Below are positions 1 to 11,843 of a stretch of DNA of 64,000 bases, piece after piece. Numbering within the stretch: position 1 is the first letter of the stretch; each line of letters starts with the position of its first letter. The notes beneath the pieces were generated by a model that saw only the letters and a list, made by a program, of their open reading frames with translations, had not been told where the DNA came from and did no database searches. Location of the stretch: assembly GCA_050084515.1 (NCBI GenBank), contig CM114274.1, positions 35,588,001 through 35,652,000 of the forward strand, given 5' to 3'. A program made the translations under genes and the position numbers. The stretch comes from Blasia pusilla. Its lineage: Eukaryota; Marchantiophyta; Marchantiopsida; Blasiales.

Positions 1-359
1 GGGGCGCTCAACCAGGATGCAGATGGGCTGAGTTGTAACCCATGCCCGAGTCAGCGAGATACGACTGGAGCTCGATGGCATGGAGAGAGTGATGAGGAGT
101 CAGTGTCAGGATGGCACGCGTCAGCCTATTTAGGCTTGTTGGCTATGGAGAGTCACAGTGTGGAGACTTTGATAGCAAGGTCTGATAGAGAGTCCTTTGA
201 TCCCGAGGCCAGTGAGGAGATGACAGATGGCCGAGATATTCACGATGATGGAGTAGTCTTGGAGTATATGCGTACTGGCGGCGTTGCAAGCATAGTGGGT
301 GCTAGAGAGCGGGATCGGGTCCTACAGCGGGCCAGACGGTTCCGTTGAGAGGGAACACA

Positions 360-1450
360 TGTGCTGCGAGTGTGGGAGGATGGTAGAGTGTGTGTAGTGC
401 CTCATCCTTTGCAGAGAGCACGTTTGGTGCGTCATGCCCACGAGGAGTTGGGTCATTTTGGAGTGAAGCGGACATATAGCTTGCTCCAGATTCAGCATTG
501 GTGGCATGCAGACTGACGTTCAGTAGTTTGTTGCCAAATGCATGGTGTGTGATCGAGTCCGAGCATCGTTCAATGCTCCAACTCCACAGTTGCATCCACT
601 TTCGATCGTGGGTTTAGGTTATAGATGGAGTTTGGATTTTGCATGACCTTTGCTTTTGATGGAGCGCCATAGTCGTTATGTGTTGGTGATGGTCGAGCAC
701 TTCTCGAAGTGGATAGAGTTGGTTGCATTGCCTGACAAAGCGAGTGAGGGAGTAGCATATGCCTTCCTAGATCGAGTGTTGATGTCATTACGGCGCACCA
801 GTTGAGGTGTTGACAGACCAGGGTACAGAGTTCCGCGGGGAGTTTCAAGCCTTGTGTGATCAGGCATTGATCAACCACCACACTACTTCGCGAGATCATC
901 CTGAGGCGGATGGACTAGCGGAGCGGGTTGTGCAGATGGTGAAGAGTGGACTACGCAAGTATGGTGAAGAGAGGTCAAGAGTGGGACCTAGGTTGCCGTG
1001 GTTGGCAATGGGATGATTCAGAGGCATCACCTAGCGTCTTTCTCACCATACTTGTTGCTTTATGGCGGGATGTATGGATCAAGTGAAGTGTTGAACCTTG
1101 ATGACCCTGATGTATGGATACGAGCATGTTCTGAGAGGGCTGAATTATTTCGGAGAGTGATGCCCATGGCGTTTGAGAACTTGGCAATTGCGCAACATCG
1201 GGATACGTTGAGGTATGCGACTATTCGGGGAGGTGGTTATCGACCTACTATCCGGAGGTTTCATCAGGGAGACTATGTCTACTTGCAGCAGACGGCACCC
1301 ACGACGTTGGATGTGACTGCATGGCGCATCATCTTGAGAGTGCGTGAGGTTTTGCCATCCGGTGTTCTCTTATTGGAGGGACGCGATGGTATGGTTTGGA
1401 AGGACCATGTGCGTAAAATGCCCATGTCATCTTCCGAACATTGGATCTGA
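360..1450 (+). pseudogene. Ty3/gypsy integrase (broken), copy 1
   Basis: Retroviral-type integrase that would insert the element cDNA into the genome. Visible parts in order are the N-terminal HHCC domain (HAHEELGHFG, with the Cys pair after a frame break near 540), and the catalytic core with SKWIELVALPDKASEG, the DQGTEF motif (second catalytic Asp) and HPEADGLAERVVQ containing the catalytic Glu. The C-terminal part follows, with the end of integrase reading WKDHVRKMP. At least three frame changes and one stop interrupt it. The equivalent region of copy 2 is at 49960-51230. Confidence 0.85.
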
Positions 1451-1488
1451 TTGATCCGAGGTTAGCAATAGTTCATGCAGGTTTGCGG

Positions 1489-1629
1489 TATATGTTGTGT
1501 GGTTCCGCCTGTGGTGCAGCCACTATGCTAGTCTGTGATGGGTGTTCGAGAGGATGCCATATGGCATGTTTGATGCCACCTCTCACTAGAGTTCTTGAGG
1601 GACGATGGATGTGTCTCAAATGTACATAG
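1489..1629 (+). pseudogene. C-terminal PHD-type zinc finger of the gypsy polyprotein, copy 1
   Basis: The open frame 1441-1629 ends with a C4HC3-like pattern: MLCGSA, then MLVCDGCSRG, then a CHMAC segment giving H-x2-C, and finally RWMCLKC just before the stop. PHD fingers usually bind histone H3 tails (K4 or K9 state), so the module could guide integration to chromatin of a certain type. In this copy the first Cys of the leading C-x2-C pair is Tyr (YMLC), while the final C-x2-C is intact; copy 2 shows the reverse (CMLC kept, last pair broken by stops). Together the copies reconstruct the pattern. Histone binding is inferred only from the family. Confidence 0.75.
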
Positions 1630-2292
1630 AGTACGTAGTTCTACATTCCGACTTGTGTCTGTGACATGGATGACAAGAAGGCGACTAACGATGGGGCCAC
1701 ATGAGCACCCGGCCTTCTTGCTCTTAGCGTCCGAGAGATGTATGTCATGGTAGGTAGGGATGGATGGCTATCTGGAGTTAGAGGGACCTAACCACCAGCT
1801 AGGGGGGCGATTGGAGATATTTTTGTACTTCTCATCTCGTTCTTTGGATGCCATGAATTACCATGGGATCGTGTGTGTTCGGTGACAGCGATGTATGTTG
1901 TGTAGCGATGTGTATGCGCACGACACCTTCGTGCTTGCAATACATGATTGAGTGTGTGACTTTGGTGTTTTGTGTGTAAGGATGGTGACAATGGTGTCAT
2001 CATGTGTACCAATGGTCAAATTAGTTTTTTCCTCGAATCGGTACCATTCCAAATATGTAGCCTACTTGACGGTTATCTATGGAGTTCACTCAAATCGACT
2101 TTTGATCCAAATAATTCCCCACCATAAAAAACTCGAAGAGAAATTTCAAATTTAAACCGGCCAAGTCCAAACACAACCCGGGTTCTCCCTTAACAATGGG
2201 TAGGCCAAGTTCCCTTGAGCCTCCTCTTAAAGCAAATTGCTCCTAAAACTTGGAGTGTGAAAACATATTAAAACAAAATTTATTTTTTAAAA

Positions 2293-2415
2293 GTAATTAA
2301 TCTACAAATGCTCCTATTTTGTCACGTAGCAAAATCACCTATATCAAAAAAAAATTTTAAAGGAATTAATCTACGAATGCTCCTATTTTGTCTCGTAGCA
2401 AAATGACCTATATGA
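2293..2415. repeat. Two tandem copies of a ~69-bp unit
   Basis: The string ATGCTCCTATTTTGTC occurs at about 2308 and 2377 within two nearly identical stretches of roughly 50 bp, spaced 69 bp apart and separated by an A-rich spacer. Function unknown. Confidence 0.7.
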
Positions 2416-4326
2416 TATGGATTCATTCCACTTTGACTGTCTTAAATCCGTGAGCACTCATTACTCGTAAAAGTCGGAGCCTATTCTGTCCCCCTTGTGA
2501 TTCCCATGTTCTCATGAGTGGCGGACATACACCGGAGACATTCTCCTTCGCTCGTACGTAATAGATGGTCTGAATGGACGTGATCGGGGAGGATCCCTTG
2601 CTTTGTTGTTGTTGTTGTTGCATTCCGGAGTCCAGGCAGACAAGTGAGTGGTAATAATGCTTTCCTTACACGGAGTTGTTATCAATGAATGCACACACGG
2701 AAGAAGTAATACGAGTGCGGGAAAGAGGGAATGCGCGAGTGCAGTGAAAGTCGTGATTGATTGATAACGAAACCTGAGGACTTCGGATGGACGCCATGGA
2801 TCCGAACATTCGTGTTATAATTCTTCCAGTTTTCGTGCATTCGTGGTTTTCCATTGATGAAGAAACGAGCGAAGGTGGAGATCGTTTGCATTGAACGACG
2901 CAATGATGAGAGACGATTTTTGGTGCCCCTCGGCCTGTGAGAACGCTTTGCGGGAGACGGAACAGAAGCATCGGTCGGTTTCCAGACAGAAGCATCGGTT
3001 GGGTTTTCCATCACACGTTTTTATCGAAGTGCATCATTTTTCCCGTTTCGAGCACGCTCTATCAAATCTTTTTTGTGAAGGAGATGTGGCGGAGCGGAGG
3101 GAGCGTTCGTGATTCTGCCATAGGCTCCGTTGAGAAAGGGAGAAGAGGCTCCACAGCAAGAGGCTACGAGATATGTACCGTCCCGAGCAGTAAGTGAGTT
3201 TGGAAATTTCTGCTTTCGTGCGGAGAGGTCAATGAATGCGGTCTGTCTGAGCAGAATCAAAACTTTTCTTTCGATGCCGCCGTAGATCTTGCGGATAGCA
3301 GGGGAAGGAGGACCGTAGGCTGGCTGGAGGTAGAGAGAGGGACTCCGAGTAGTGCGACTTAATGGACAACGAACCGCGCGGAACGGATGAGTCGTTACTA
3401 ATTTACTGCTAGGGCTATTAGAAGAAAGAATGACAGAAGTGGAGGGGCCACGAGGGGGGCTATGAATCTGGATTCTAGCTATGCCGGGCCTAAGAGCTTC
3501 GCGGTGGCTATGGCGACGGAACGGACCCTACATGGACGTTCTAGACCTTGGTTAATTTCCTGCCCTGAGGCCTGCACTGCCCTGCAGTGCCGCCCCGGCA
3601 GTGGTACCTGGCCTGAGCGCGGCCGCACCGGACGATTGTTGTAGGCGGCGTCGGTGCGAGCGACGGTCCGTCCTGTACCCGCTCCGGTGTAGAGAAAAGG
3701 GGACATTCGCATCGGCTTCGCGGCGTACATTCATGCGACGCTGACGAGATACGACGCGCTCACAACGTCGCGTAGTAGCCGCTGCGAGGTGGACGGCGAG
3801 AAGGAAGGAACGTTGTCTGTCATCATCGGATCGCATCGGGACGATGTCGCTTCCGCCGATTCGGTGGAGGGGACCTATTCCAAAGGCAAAAAGCTGTCGT
3901 CGCAGCACGGATCAGGAAGTGCGTGCGAACCGGAGCTTCTTCGAAGTATCTCAAGTTCTCAAGCGAGGACAGGACGCGACACACAGAGAGAGAGCCTCGG
4001 AGAATCACGGCAAGAAAGAAGAGACAACTCTGGCGTCGTCGTATTTGTCGCGAAGCCGGGGCGGTGCTGGATCCAAATGAGGAATGCAGTGAAATTTTCC
4101 ATGTTCACATCGTCGTCATGTGATCCCTTCGTCCGTCCTGGCGGTATTATGAAAGCGACGCTTTTCTTACCGTTCCAGATGCTCGGCTCTTGAATCCGTG
4201 TCCACCTAAAGAATGATATGACGTGACGGATGCCCGCCCTAGGCCATCATCACTCCTCGTCCTTGAGTACAGAGAGCGCACATACATACAGTAGTAGCAC
4301 AGGATTTGCTTAGCGCAGGATATCTT

Positions 4327-4760
4327 ACTGCGGCGTTGAGCAAACAAACGAAATGATAAAGAACTTGCACTGTAAATTCTCCTCCGAGTGTTTGACGCTG
4401 TGTTCTACCATGCGTGACACAACACGCTCCCTCGTTGAAACGAGGGAGTGTGATACTAAATTCGGACAATCATCTCACTGCAGCGCTAGCGTTGAGCAAA
4501 AGAAACGAGCAGAGAACTTGCTCTGCAAATTCCTTGACCGTTCGTTGGAAGGCGTGTCCAGTCGTGTGCACCACATTTCTCTTCAAAATAGTAATTCTAG
4601 AGGAAGCTTGGGAGTTGTAGATTCCCGCGTAAGCAAAACCGTAGACTTACACAGTCTTCACCGATATTTTCTTTTAAAAGTCAGGTGTTATGCCGAATAC
4701 AGGAAGCTGTGTTCTGTCATGCGTAACACGGATTCGAGAGACTCCTTCAGGAGATTTGTG
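4327..4760. repeat. Diverged tandem repeat, ~150-bp period
   Basis: The stretch starting CTGCGGCGTTGAGCAAA at about 4327 recurs as CTGCAGCGCTAGCGTTGAGC near 4477, followed in both by AACTTGC.CTG.AAATTC. A third partial relation is seen in GCTGTGTTCTACCATGCGTG near 4397 and the similar GCTGTGTTCTGTCATGCGTA near 4707. Diverged; no coding content recognised. Confidence 0.5.
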
Positions 4761-4964
4761 GCTTCTCGCGCCGCACGCTTACAAACGTTTTTAGATTATT
4801 AACGCTACGGATCGGAGAGAATGCGTGGAAATCGTAGCGTCGCGCTGAGCGTAATGGTAAGGACCGCAGTATTCTATTTTCCAACTAAACAGAGGTTGCG
4901 CTAATAGGGACCTGAGTACGGCGAGCGATGAGATGACAAGAGGACTCTTTAGGGGCATGTGGAA

Positions 4965-5160
4965 TGAGTACAGTGTGTGTACACTCAGAGAGGAGGAAAT
5001 GACTGGAGATGCTCTCTTCTAGGCGAGTATTCGGTTGCGGTCAATGCCATGGGCTGTGTACAGAGTGTAAACATTAAGAGAGAGATGACGGCCGGACATG
5101 ACTAGCTTACATGGGGATGCTCTCGTCTAGACCGGTGAGCGGTTTCCGTCACTCTCTCGT
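4965..5160. repeat. Diverged ~85-bp tandem duplication
   Basis: Two similar blocks (about 4970-5040 and 5055-5155) each hold a GTGT-AC.C-AGAGAG stretch followed by GATGCTCTC.TCTAG and CGGTT.CGGTCA-like sequence. No function recognised. Confidence 0.4.
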
Positions 5161-7833
5161 CTATACAGCGATGAAGACAGCAGGATCTTAGGCATGGATG
5201 GATACTGCATCACTGCTTCGCGCTAGTGCGTGCTGTTCGTTGTACAGCGGGGCCGACATACTGCGCTTCCTTTTCCCTCCGACGCAGCTGTACTCAACTC
5301 CCGCATTCAATTATTGTTTTGTTTGTGTCGATGGAGCGTAGCCAGTCCTCTAGAAGAGACTTGTCTCGTTCGCTTGGACGTCCGATTATCGTAGTGCCTT
5401 CGCTGTTGACGGCGTCGACGCTCGTCAGACGAGACGCGATTAGACACTCCGCTCGTTCGTCCGCAAGCGCCTACAGATGGCGGTTGCGCGAGAAGTCGTC
5501 ACGTGTGTATGTACTACGCCGGCATAAACAGCGACTCGAAGTCCGTGATAATTGAGTCCCGTTGGATTGGGGGGGGAGGGGGGAGCTCGAAACTGGGTCG
5601 CACCGCTGGGGGCCGCAAGGCGTGGTGCTCTTCCTGACTACGGAGTTGAGCGATGCGAGTATGCGCCAGAGTGGAGCAAACAGGCGACGCAGGTGTTTCC
5701 GAGGCAGAGTCTCTGTTCTACGTCAGGCTGAGAGCTGGAGGATATTCACAGGGTGGCATCCGGCGAAAGAAAGTCCGAATGTGTGCACATGCAGACGGAG
5801 TGGAGACGAAGACCGGCCTCGCTCAGGGGGCGACGACGTCTTCACGCTGAAATGTCAGCGCAAGGAGAGACTTCGGAAGCGTGGAGTGCTACGGTTGGAG
5901 GAGGAGACGCCGTGTTATGGGGAAGGGCCCAAGGCGAAGAATGGTCCTCGCGGAATGAAACCCTCGATGTTGTGCAACAAAAGAAGCCGCAATCGAAGGC
6001 GAGTCAGGCGACGGAACAGCCGGAGAGAGCGATTCACTGCTTTGCACGTCAAAACATGAAGACCTCCGTGACTTTCGATGACCGCGCCATTCGAATTTCC
6101 CGATTGACAAGTGGGCGTTCAGCAGCTGAGGTGAGCGGGCCATTTCAAACTGAGCATTGCATGATATTTCGGCCACCGTTCGTTTTCCGTCCAGAGCATA
6201 TTGTCCGTTCGTTTCCGTGAGGACCATCAAGAGAATGGTGGGAGAAAGGCATGTCGGAGGGCAGAATACCGCTACCGGGCTACGTGCTGTGAAGCGTTCT
6301 GTCCCCGAATAAAATCGGACTGCGACTGCGCTCGTGCGAGTATTTCGCACGTGAAAGTTCCCGTAGACTTCGGGGATACAGACGCATTCAAAGTTCAGTC
6401 GGAAGGATGCCTTATCCTACGCGTGCTGGAGTTCCGAAACTTGGCCCATGAGACACTTTTTCGGAACGCTGTTCGCCCTCCGCTCCGCTTGCGCTGCCAA
6501 ATCGCTCGTGACGTGTTGCAATCGGGGAGACGCGGAAAAAGAATACCACGACCAATCGGAACCGCCAGAGTGGGTCCACGGCCCCGCCTCCCAGAGGAAG
6601 AGCAGTATAGCCAGAGCGAGGGAAAGATTCGGATAGGAAGGGTAAGATGCGGCGTGGCGTGGCGTGGCGAGAACGTAGTGTAGCGGATGAGAGAATGAGC
6701 GACATGTGCTGCGACAGAATCGTCGAGGAATATGCCCGGACTGGCGACGACCGTACACGAAAAAGCGTTTCTTATACAAGCATTGATTGACAAGAATCCA
6801 TTGCACAATCCAAAGTAGGATTTTGCCTCCTTTCAAAACAAAATCATCCATTTCTTCTTACAAGTATGTGATCGATCGTGTACAGAACTAGAATAAGGTT
6901 CCTCTGGCGACTCATACAAATATTCAGGTGAACCAAAGGAGCGGCTGGTCATAACTCAAGACATGGCCAAGCCTCCGGTTACGGTGAGGAAATTGCTAGA
7001 GACGACATTTCAGACTCTCAGGGCACAAGAGGGACGCTGGGGCACACTTTGTGAACCATCCTGAACACGAATGAATGATTATAGACAAACCTCGACGAAG
7101 ACAAAGACACTGATCAGTCCAAAGGAACAGCGCCATTCTTGCGAACCAGAGAGAGAGAGAGATCGAAAGGGAACAATGCACACAATGAAAAGGGGAAATG
7201 AGCAGAGCTCAAACTTTGGCCCACGGAAGATGACTATGGCCTAATCCTAAAATCACAATCTCTACATTAAAGAAACGCGAGCAAGCGCTTGATAGCTTCG
7301 CTTCTTCCACAGTTATCACTTCCAACTCTCAAATTACAGATGTTGCAAGGTGCTCGAGCTGAGTAACACGCCCGCGCTGGAGAGATACCTTCTACGGACA
7401 AGACGATGGGCAGGCAACGTTCTCCAGCGAAGCCGTTCACTAACGCCCGCCACGTCTATAGATCGTGCATCCCACCACATCTGCTCAAAGGAAAGGGGAG
7501 GACACGCATTCCCGGTGCACCCTCAAGGCGAATCAGCGGCTTCAGGTGCAGTGTCAGACAGTGGCATCCCCGATCCCTCTGGAGCCAGGCGTGCTCCGGA
7601 CCTCGTGGACGAAGAAAAGATCGTTCCAGCTCTCCAAGAACCTTCAGCCATCGCCCGGCGTACACTAAAGCTCCAACTGTGTCACCAATCTTTAAGATGA
7701 ATAAGTAATTAACATGTCGATCGAGCATCGGAGAACTTTACAAGTTACACAAGAATGGACGAACGTCATCCTCTACACTCGGCACTAGATCCTATGGAAA
7801 GAATGAATGAAGCTGGCACGCACGGAGAAGCCC

Positions 7834-8880
7834 TCAGCTCACGTAATCGCTCTCCAGGACGGGCTTGGTCCTTGTGCTCGCCGCTGCAGGAGCCCTGCCT
7901 CCTCCGACCAGAGTGTGCTGCAATGTTTCTCCGCGATCTGCCACACGCTCCATATTCGCAAACTTCGCTCTCTCTCTGTACCTTATAGCTAGGAGCACTA
8001 CGAGAGATAAGAGTATGAGCAAGACTATGGCACCACCCACGGTTCCCACGGCGATCTTCCACGCATTATTACTGCTGCTGCTCTTCCCGGACGGAACCTC
8101 CACTAGAGAACCGAACAAGGAGAAATCTCCGAGAGTCGTCCAAGCGCAGGTGGTCGAGGTTGAGTTGAGGTTAGACACGGTCGCCAATCCGGTGTCATTA
8201 AACAAAACGCAGGTTACGTTCGTCGGCTCCGCGCCGCTGAGCAAGTTAACTTTGACTTCTATTGGTTTCTGAGTTACCTGGAAGGGGAGTTCCTGTAGGG
8301 GTTCGAAATTCGTAAGATTAGTGCCATCGTACACAGAAACGCCCACGACGGCTGCCACGAACTGGATGCCTGATGTGGCATTGAAGAACGGGTACGCAAT
8401 CTTGTAGTTTCTGTACACCAGTACTACATGGCGCAGGTCGTTTGCAACTTTGAATCCGACGGGAAGGTTGATACCCCCGGACAAGAATCCAACCCTTCTC
8501 AACCGTCCTGATCTGAACCGAATCATCGACACGTCCACCGCGCTCGAAAGGTTCCCAGGCATCGTAGCATTGTAGAGCATTCCAGTCTTCGGATGAGTGG
8601 GGAACGATTGGAACGCAGCAACCTGTATCTGTTGGTTCAACGAGGTGCGATTCTGTGCCAGTTCATCGACGCTCAGCGGCTGAGCTGAAATGAGGAAAGT
8701 CAGAAGTACTGTTACAAGAAGGAGATTAGAGCTCCAGCTTCGACCAGACAGCTCGCCTCGGAATCCCTTCCTGCCTACCCTATCCCTATCCTGCTCGCGT
8801 GCTAGTAATTCCGACGACCTGCTCATGAGAAGAGAACTCGTGGCACTAGGTGAAAAACTAGAATCACTTCTGGCCGTCAT
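7834..8880 (-). CDS. DUF1191-family single-pass membrane protein
   Basis: Intact intronless frame of 348 residues. A hydrophobic segment at about 53-66 (LLLVTVLLTFLISA) fits a signal peptide; starting at Met19 rather than Met1 would leave it closer to the N-terminus. The outer domain (about 70-255) carries the plant DUF1191 hallmarks: FQSFPTHPKTGMLYNAT, the MIRFRSGRLRR block, a RHVVLVYRNY strand and a two-Cys region near 224-245. It has many N-x-S/T sites (for example NRT78, NAT104, NLS110, NAT167, NLT188). A transmembrane helix spans about 275-299 (KIAVGTVGGAIVLLILL onward), followed by a basic RYRERAK stop-transfer and a short cytosolic tail ending DYVS. Family members are land-plant proteins of unknown function; a cell-surface role is inferred from topology. 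Length fits the family. Confidence 0.88.
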   Translation of the reverse strand: MTARSDSSFSPSATSSLLMSRSSELLAREQDRDRVGRKGFRGELSGRSWSSNLLLVTVLLTFLISAQPLSVDELAQNRTSLNQQIQVAAFQSFPTHPKTGMLYNATMPGNLSSAVDVSMIRFRSGRLRRVGFLSGGINLPVGFKVANDLRHVVLVYRNYKIAYPFFNATSGIQFVAAVVGVSVYDGTNLTNFEPLQELPFQVTQKPIEVKVNLLSGAEPTNVTCVLFNDTGLATVSNLNSTSTTCAWTTLGDFSLFGSLVEVPSGKSSSSNNAWKIAVGTVGGAIVLLILLSLVVLLAIRYRERAKFANMERVADRGETLQHTLVGGGRAPAAASTRTKPVLESDYVS

Positions 8881-10194
8881 AGAGGCCCCAAGATCGACCC
8901 TAGATAGATGCCGCAGAAAGGGAATTCGGCCTGACAGAGTGCAGGCACTTCCGGTTTCCTGCTTCCTCCTTCCTACTCATGTACAGCAACATTCCGACTT
9001 CAAGAGCTCTAGACTGGACGACGAACACCCTGCCGCGAGAGGGACCGCAAAGTTCGACCGAGCTCCTGTCGACGACGACTGCTGAAACCAAATCCTCTTG
9101 AAACGTTCTTGGAGCTAGTGTCGGAGAGAAAAGAATCCTGTGTAGGGCCAGCGAAAGTAGCTCCGAACGAACTTCTCAGACCAGAAACACCGTATCCAAA
9201 GAAGCGTTCACCTGAGACATGCAGCCCTTGCCACACGCTGATGAGGAGTCAATCGGCGATCTGTCCACTCACGACCATCCAACACAAAGAAATGTCCGGT
9301 ACTTCACGTCTTTCGTATGGTGGCTAATCTTCAACGCCTGACAACCAAACTGCGCACCTACTTCCTATGAGTACAAAATCCCGCCCTGGACAACGTCACC
9401 ACAGCCTCACTGCTCTGACTGTGGTTGTCCACCACAATGCAACGCAAATCCTCTTCCTCACACAACAGCCATACCGTAACTCCATGTTTCTGAACACATC
9501 CTTGCGTTGCACTAGTAGAAGAAGTCCTCTTCTCTTCTTGCAGGATTTTGGAGTCGCACGCACAACTTCGGGTACACGTTGGGGCGTCGCAGTATACTAC
9601 ATTGGTCGGAAACGCCGCGCATCCTTTGCGAATCTAGTAGCCGCTAAGAAATTCCTCCAATAAACGGGGGCACAGCGAAGCAGCGGCAGGGAAGAAGCGG
9701 AAGCTGCAGGGACGAGAAGAACTGAACAACACGAAGTCGTAGAAGAACAACTGCCGAAATCTTTGACAGGATCCTCTACTCCAGACTACCTCCTCCTAAA
9801 GAAAACACCATCACCGCGCTACGCAAAGCCTACTAGCTCCTTCCTCTTCCAGCAAGAAGCACCGACTTCTCGCGCTCGAAAGCAGGGGCGCCCAATCAGT
9901 AACCTCGCTCGCTCACGCCGGACATGTATCCCTCGCAGCAAAACGAAACGCTACACAAAGCTCGCACTACTCACAGGCCTTCCGCAGCTCCTCCTCTCGC
10001 CCTACACCGTCAATCAATCCCTCTATCGTTTCCCCCCTCCAGCTCTGGCATCAGCACCATCACCGCATCCATTCGCAATCAATCTCTCGCACAGGAAACA
10101 CAGACAGACATCTCCGCACTCTCTGCGTTTCCTTCCTCTTTCCACTGCACACGCCCCCCACACCTCCGCTTCTCCTGGACTCTCTCTCCTCTAG

Positions 10195-10300
10195 TCTTCG
10201 CTTCTCTTCTCTTCTGGTCTCCTCTCGTCTCCTCTCCTCTTCTCTCTCTCTCTCTCTTTCTCGTTCTGTCTCTGTCTGTCCGTCTGTCTCTCCTTCCTTC
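10195..10300. repeat. CT-rich microsatellite tract
   Basis: Simple TCTCTC and CTTCTCTT repeats on the plus strand, GA on the minus strand. Such tracts are common in plant 5' leaders; which transcript this would belong to is unclear. Confidence 0.8.
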
Positions 10301-10634
10301 CTCTGAACGGAGATTCGCACACTGGGGCCCGCGCGCGTTCCTCCCGGAAGGACGCACGATGGAGTTACTGCCGTGAAACTGCGTTACCGCGGCGTGTAAC
10401 CTGTTCTTCACCGCGGAGGCCCGCGTCCCCGCAGTCGACCAGCGGTTCAAGAGAGGTTCCACGGAGTCGTGCCATTACTCGGCGAGAACTAAAGGCATCC
10501 GGCGGATCGGGAGCGGGATTACAGCTTATTATTACCACGATAAGAGTCCCCGCTCCCCTACGGATGGCGGAGGAGAGCATTAACTCTGCTGTTCATTCCA
10601 GCGCGACGGACGCGAAGTTGGTGCGCGGGGTCGG

Positions 10635-10702
10635 CCAAATTTGGCGGGATCCGCGGCCCCGGGCCCTTTAGCGGCGCTTGTAGCGAGTCGGTAGTTTGGC
10701 GG
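10635..10702. promoter_or_regulatory. Possible E2F-type site cluster
   Basis: TTTGGCGG matches the plant E2F consensus (TTTSSCGS) at 10640-10647 and 10695-10702, and the first is part of the palindrome GCCAAATTTGGC. A related GTTGGCGG lies near 10719. The block is GC-rich and about 1.8 kb upstream of the DUF1191 start. Short motifs occur by chance in GC-rich DNA, so this is a weak call. Confidence 0.25.
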
Positions 10703-11843
10703 CTCCCGCCGCTCCAAAGTTGGCGGGCTCGCCGGAGCAGGACGAGTGCCGTTAAAGTTGACGGGGAGAGGCGTGGATGAACGGAGGAGGAACCGGAGCT
10801 GTCGCGCTGGCAAGGGTACGGCATCCTGCCAGTCCAGTCTGGCGAGGGGGGTCCGCCACGTTCATTATGTTTCTCCTTTCTCGTGCACTGTTTCCTCCCT
10901 CCTCTACTGGTAGAATACGTGTCTCTCTCTCTCGGACCTTTCTCCTGTTTATTTCTTTCGTATTTACGCTAATTCTTTCTATTTACAGATATTACTTGCG
11001 CATTTATCTGGTTTATCTGGTTTTATGATCATCTAATATCTCTTCGATATCATGTTAAGAATATTTTTCTCTTCATAAGGCACCTAAGGTAATATTGCGG
11101 CTTGCTGGGGCACATGGATCAAAATAACGTGCGGGCATTTCGAACATTTACTATGCTATCTTGGTCCATGACCCCAGCGAACAAGAATATTTCTATCTTA
11201 ATCGTATTGAGAAAATACTTGAGTTTATAGTCATATTGATTGTTCATTTAATTTCTTAATCCGTTTCTTATGAACTTTGGTTCTCTCCCCCTCTCTTTCA
11301 TTTCTTTCTTTACGGTGATGTTTGTGTGTATGGGTGTTTCTCCGGTTTCATGGTGTTTGCGAATTTTTCTCAAAATTCTCATTTGTCTGCATATTCACCT
11401 TCGAAGCTATTATGATTCCTTGCAATATTTCTTCTACTTTAAATTCTAGGAAAGAAATACAATGACTTGTTTGACAATAGATTAATCATCCCACTCCCTA
11501 CTAAACTATTTCCATACAAACTTGTATGTGAAGACCCACATTTGACATTTGTTAGTTGATAAGGATTAGGCTTAGGAGGCTTGAGGGTCGTTGCACTAGC
11601 AAACATCCTATATAGGATGAATAAACCAACAAAAAAAAACATCTTGCTTGTTGGGTTCTCCAAAGAGACCTCTTGACTTGCAACAACACTTTTGAGATTT
11701 TCATGCATTCATATATTTAAACTAGTACATTTTTGCAATAGACCGATGTGATGTGATATTAAATTTTGTATGAATTTCAACATTTGAAAGGATGTCTCAA
11801 AAAAGGAAACAAGACACATCAAATATTTTTAATTAATAAAGAA

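Larger units (their letters stand above)
1..1925 (+). mobile_element. 3' part of Ty3/gypsy element with PHD finger (copy 1 of the DNMT-gypsy family)
   Basis: Left-truncated by the window edge. The decayed reading runs from the last residues of RNase H (GLSCNPC near the start) through an HHCC zinc-binding stretch (HAHEELGHFGVKRTY), the integrase core and a C-terminal PHD finger, then about 300 bp of non-coding 3' sequence ending in CGCACGACA at 1925. It aligns domain for domain with 49770-51694 in the second copy, and the two segments have almost the same length. The frame is broken at several places (stop after RARRFR near 347, frame changes near 500, 780 and 1010), so it is non-functional here. 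Whether its upstream part also carries the methyltransferase domain lies outside the window. The terminal repeat could not be delimited. Confidence 0.85.
1926..7833. other. Intergenic stretch without recognisable gene
   Basis: Between gypsy copy 1 and the DUF1191 gene. AT-rich to about 2.4 kb, then more GC-balanced. It contains many open frames of 60-165 codons on both strands, often overlapping each other, with none showing a known domain or consistent codon pattern. Visible structure is limited to local tandem duplications near 2.3, 4.3-4.7 and 5.0-5.15 kb, and a short copy of a dispersed repeat near 3.0 kb. Upstream or untranslated sequence of unrecognised genes cannot be excluded. Confidence 0.5.
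8881..11843. other. Upstream/intergenic region with CT-rich tract and GC-rich block
   Basis: Lies upstream of the DUF1191 gene. It holds a long pyrimidine-rich stretch on the plus strand (about 9990-10320, with a CT microsatellite near 10235-10260) and a GC-rich block at 10560-10860. Both are the kind of sequence found at plant promoters and 5' leaders, but no reliable coding exon follows. From 10.9 kb the DNA turns AT-rich. Open frames here (up to 150 codons) are low-complexity Ser/Pro/Arg and not supported. Confidence 0.5.

Noticed and set aside
5562-6683. Overlapping frames of 150-165 codons on both strands
   Set aside because: No recognisable motif, all frames similarly open because the region is GC-balanced with few stops. 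No support for a gene.
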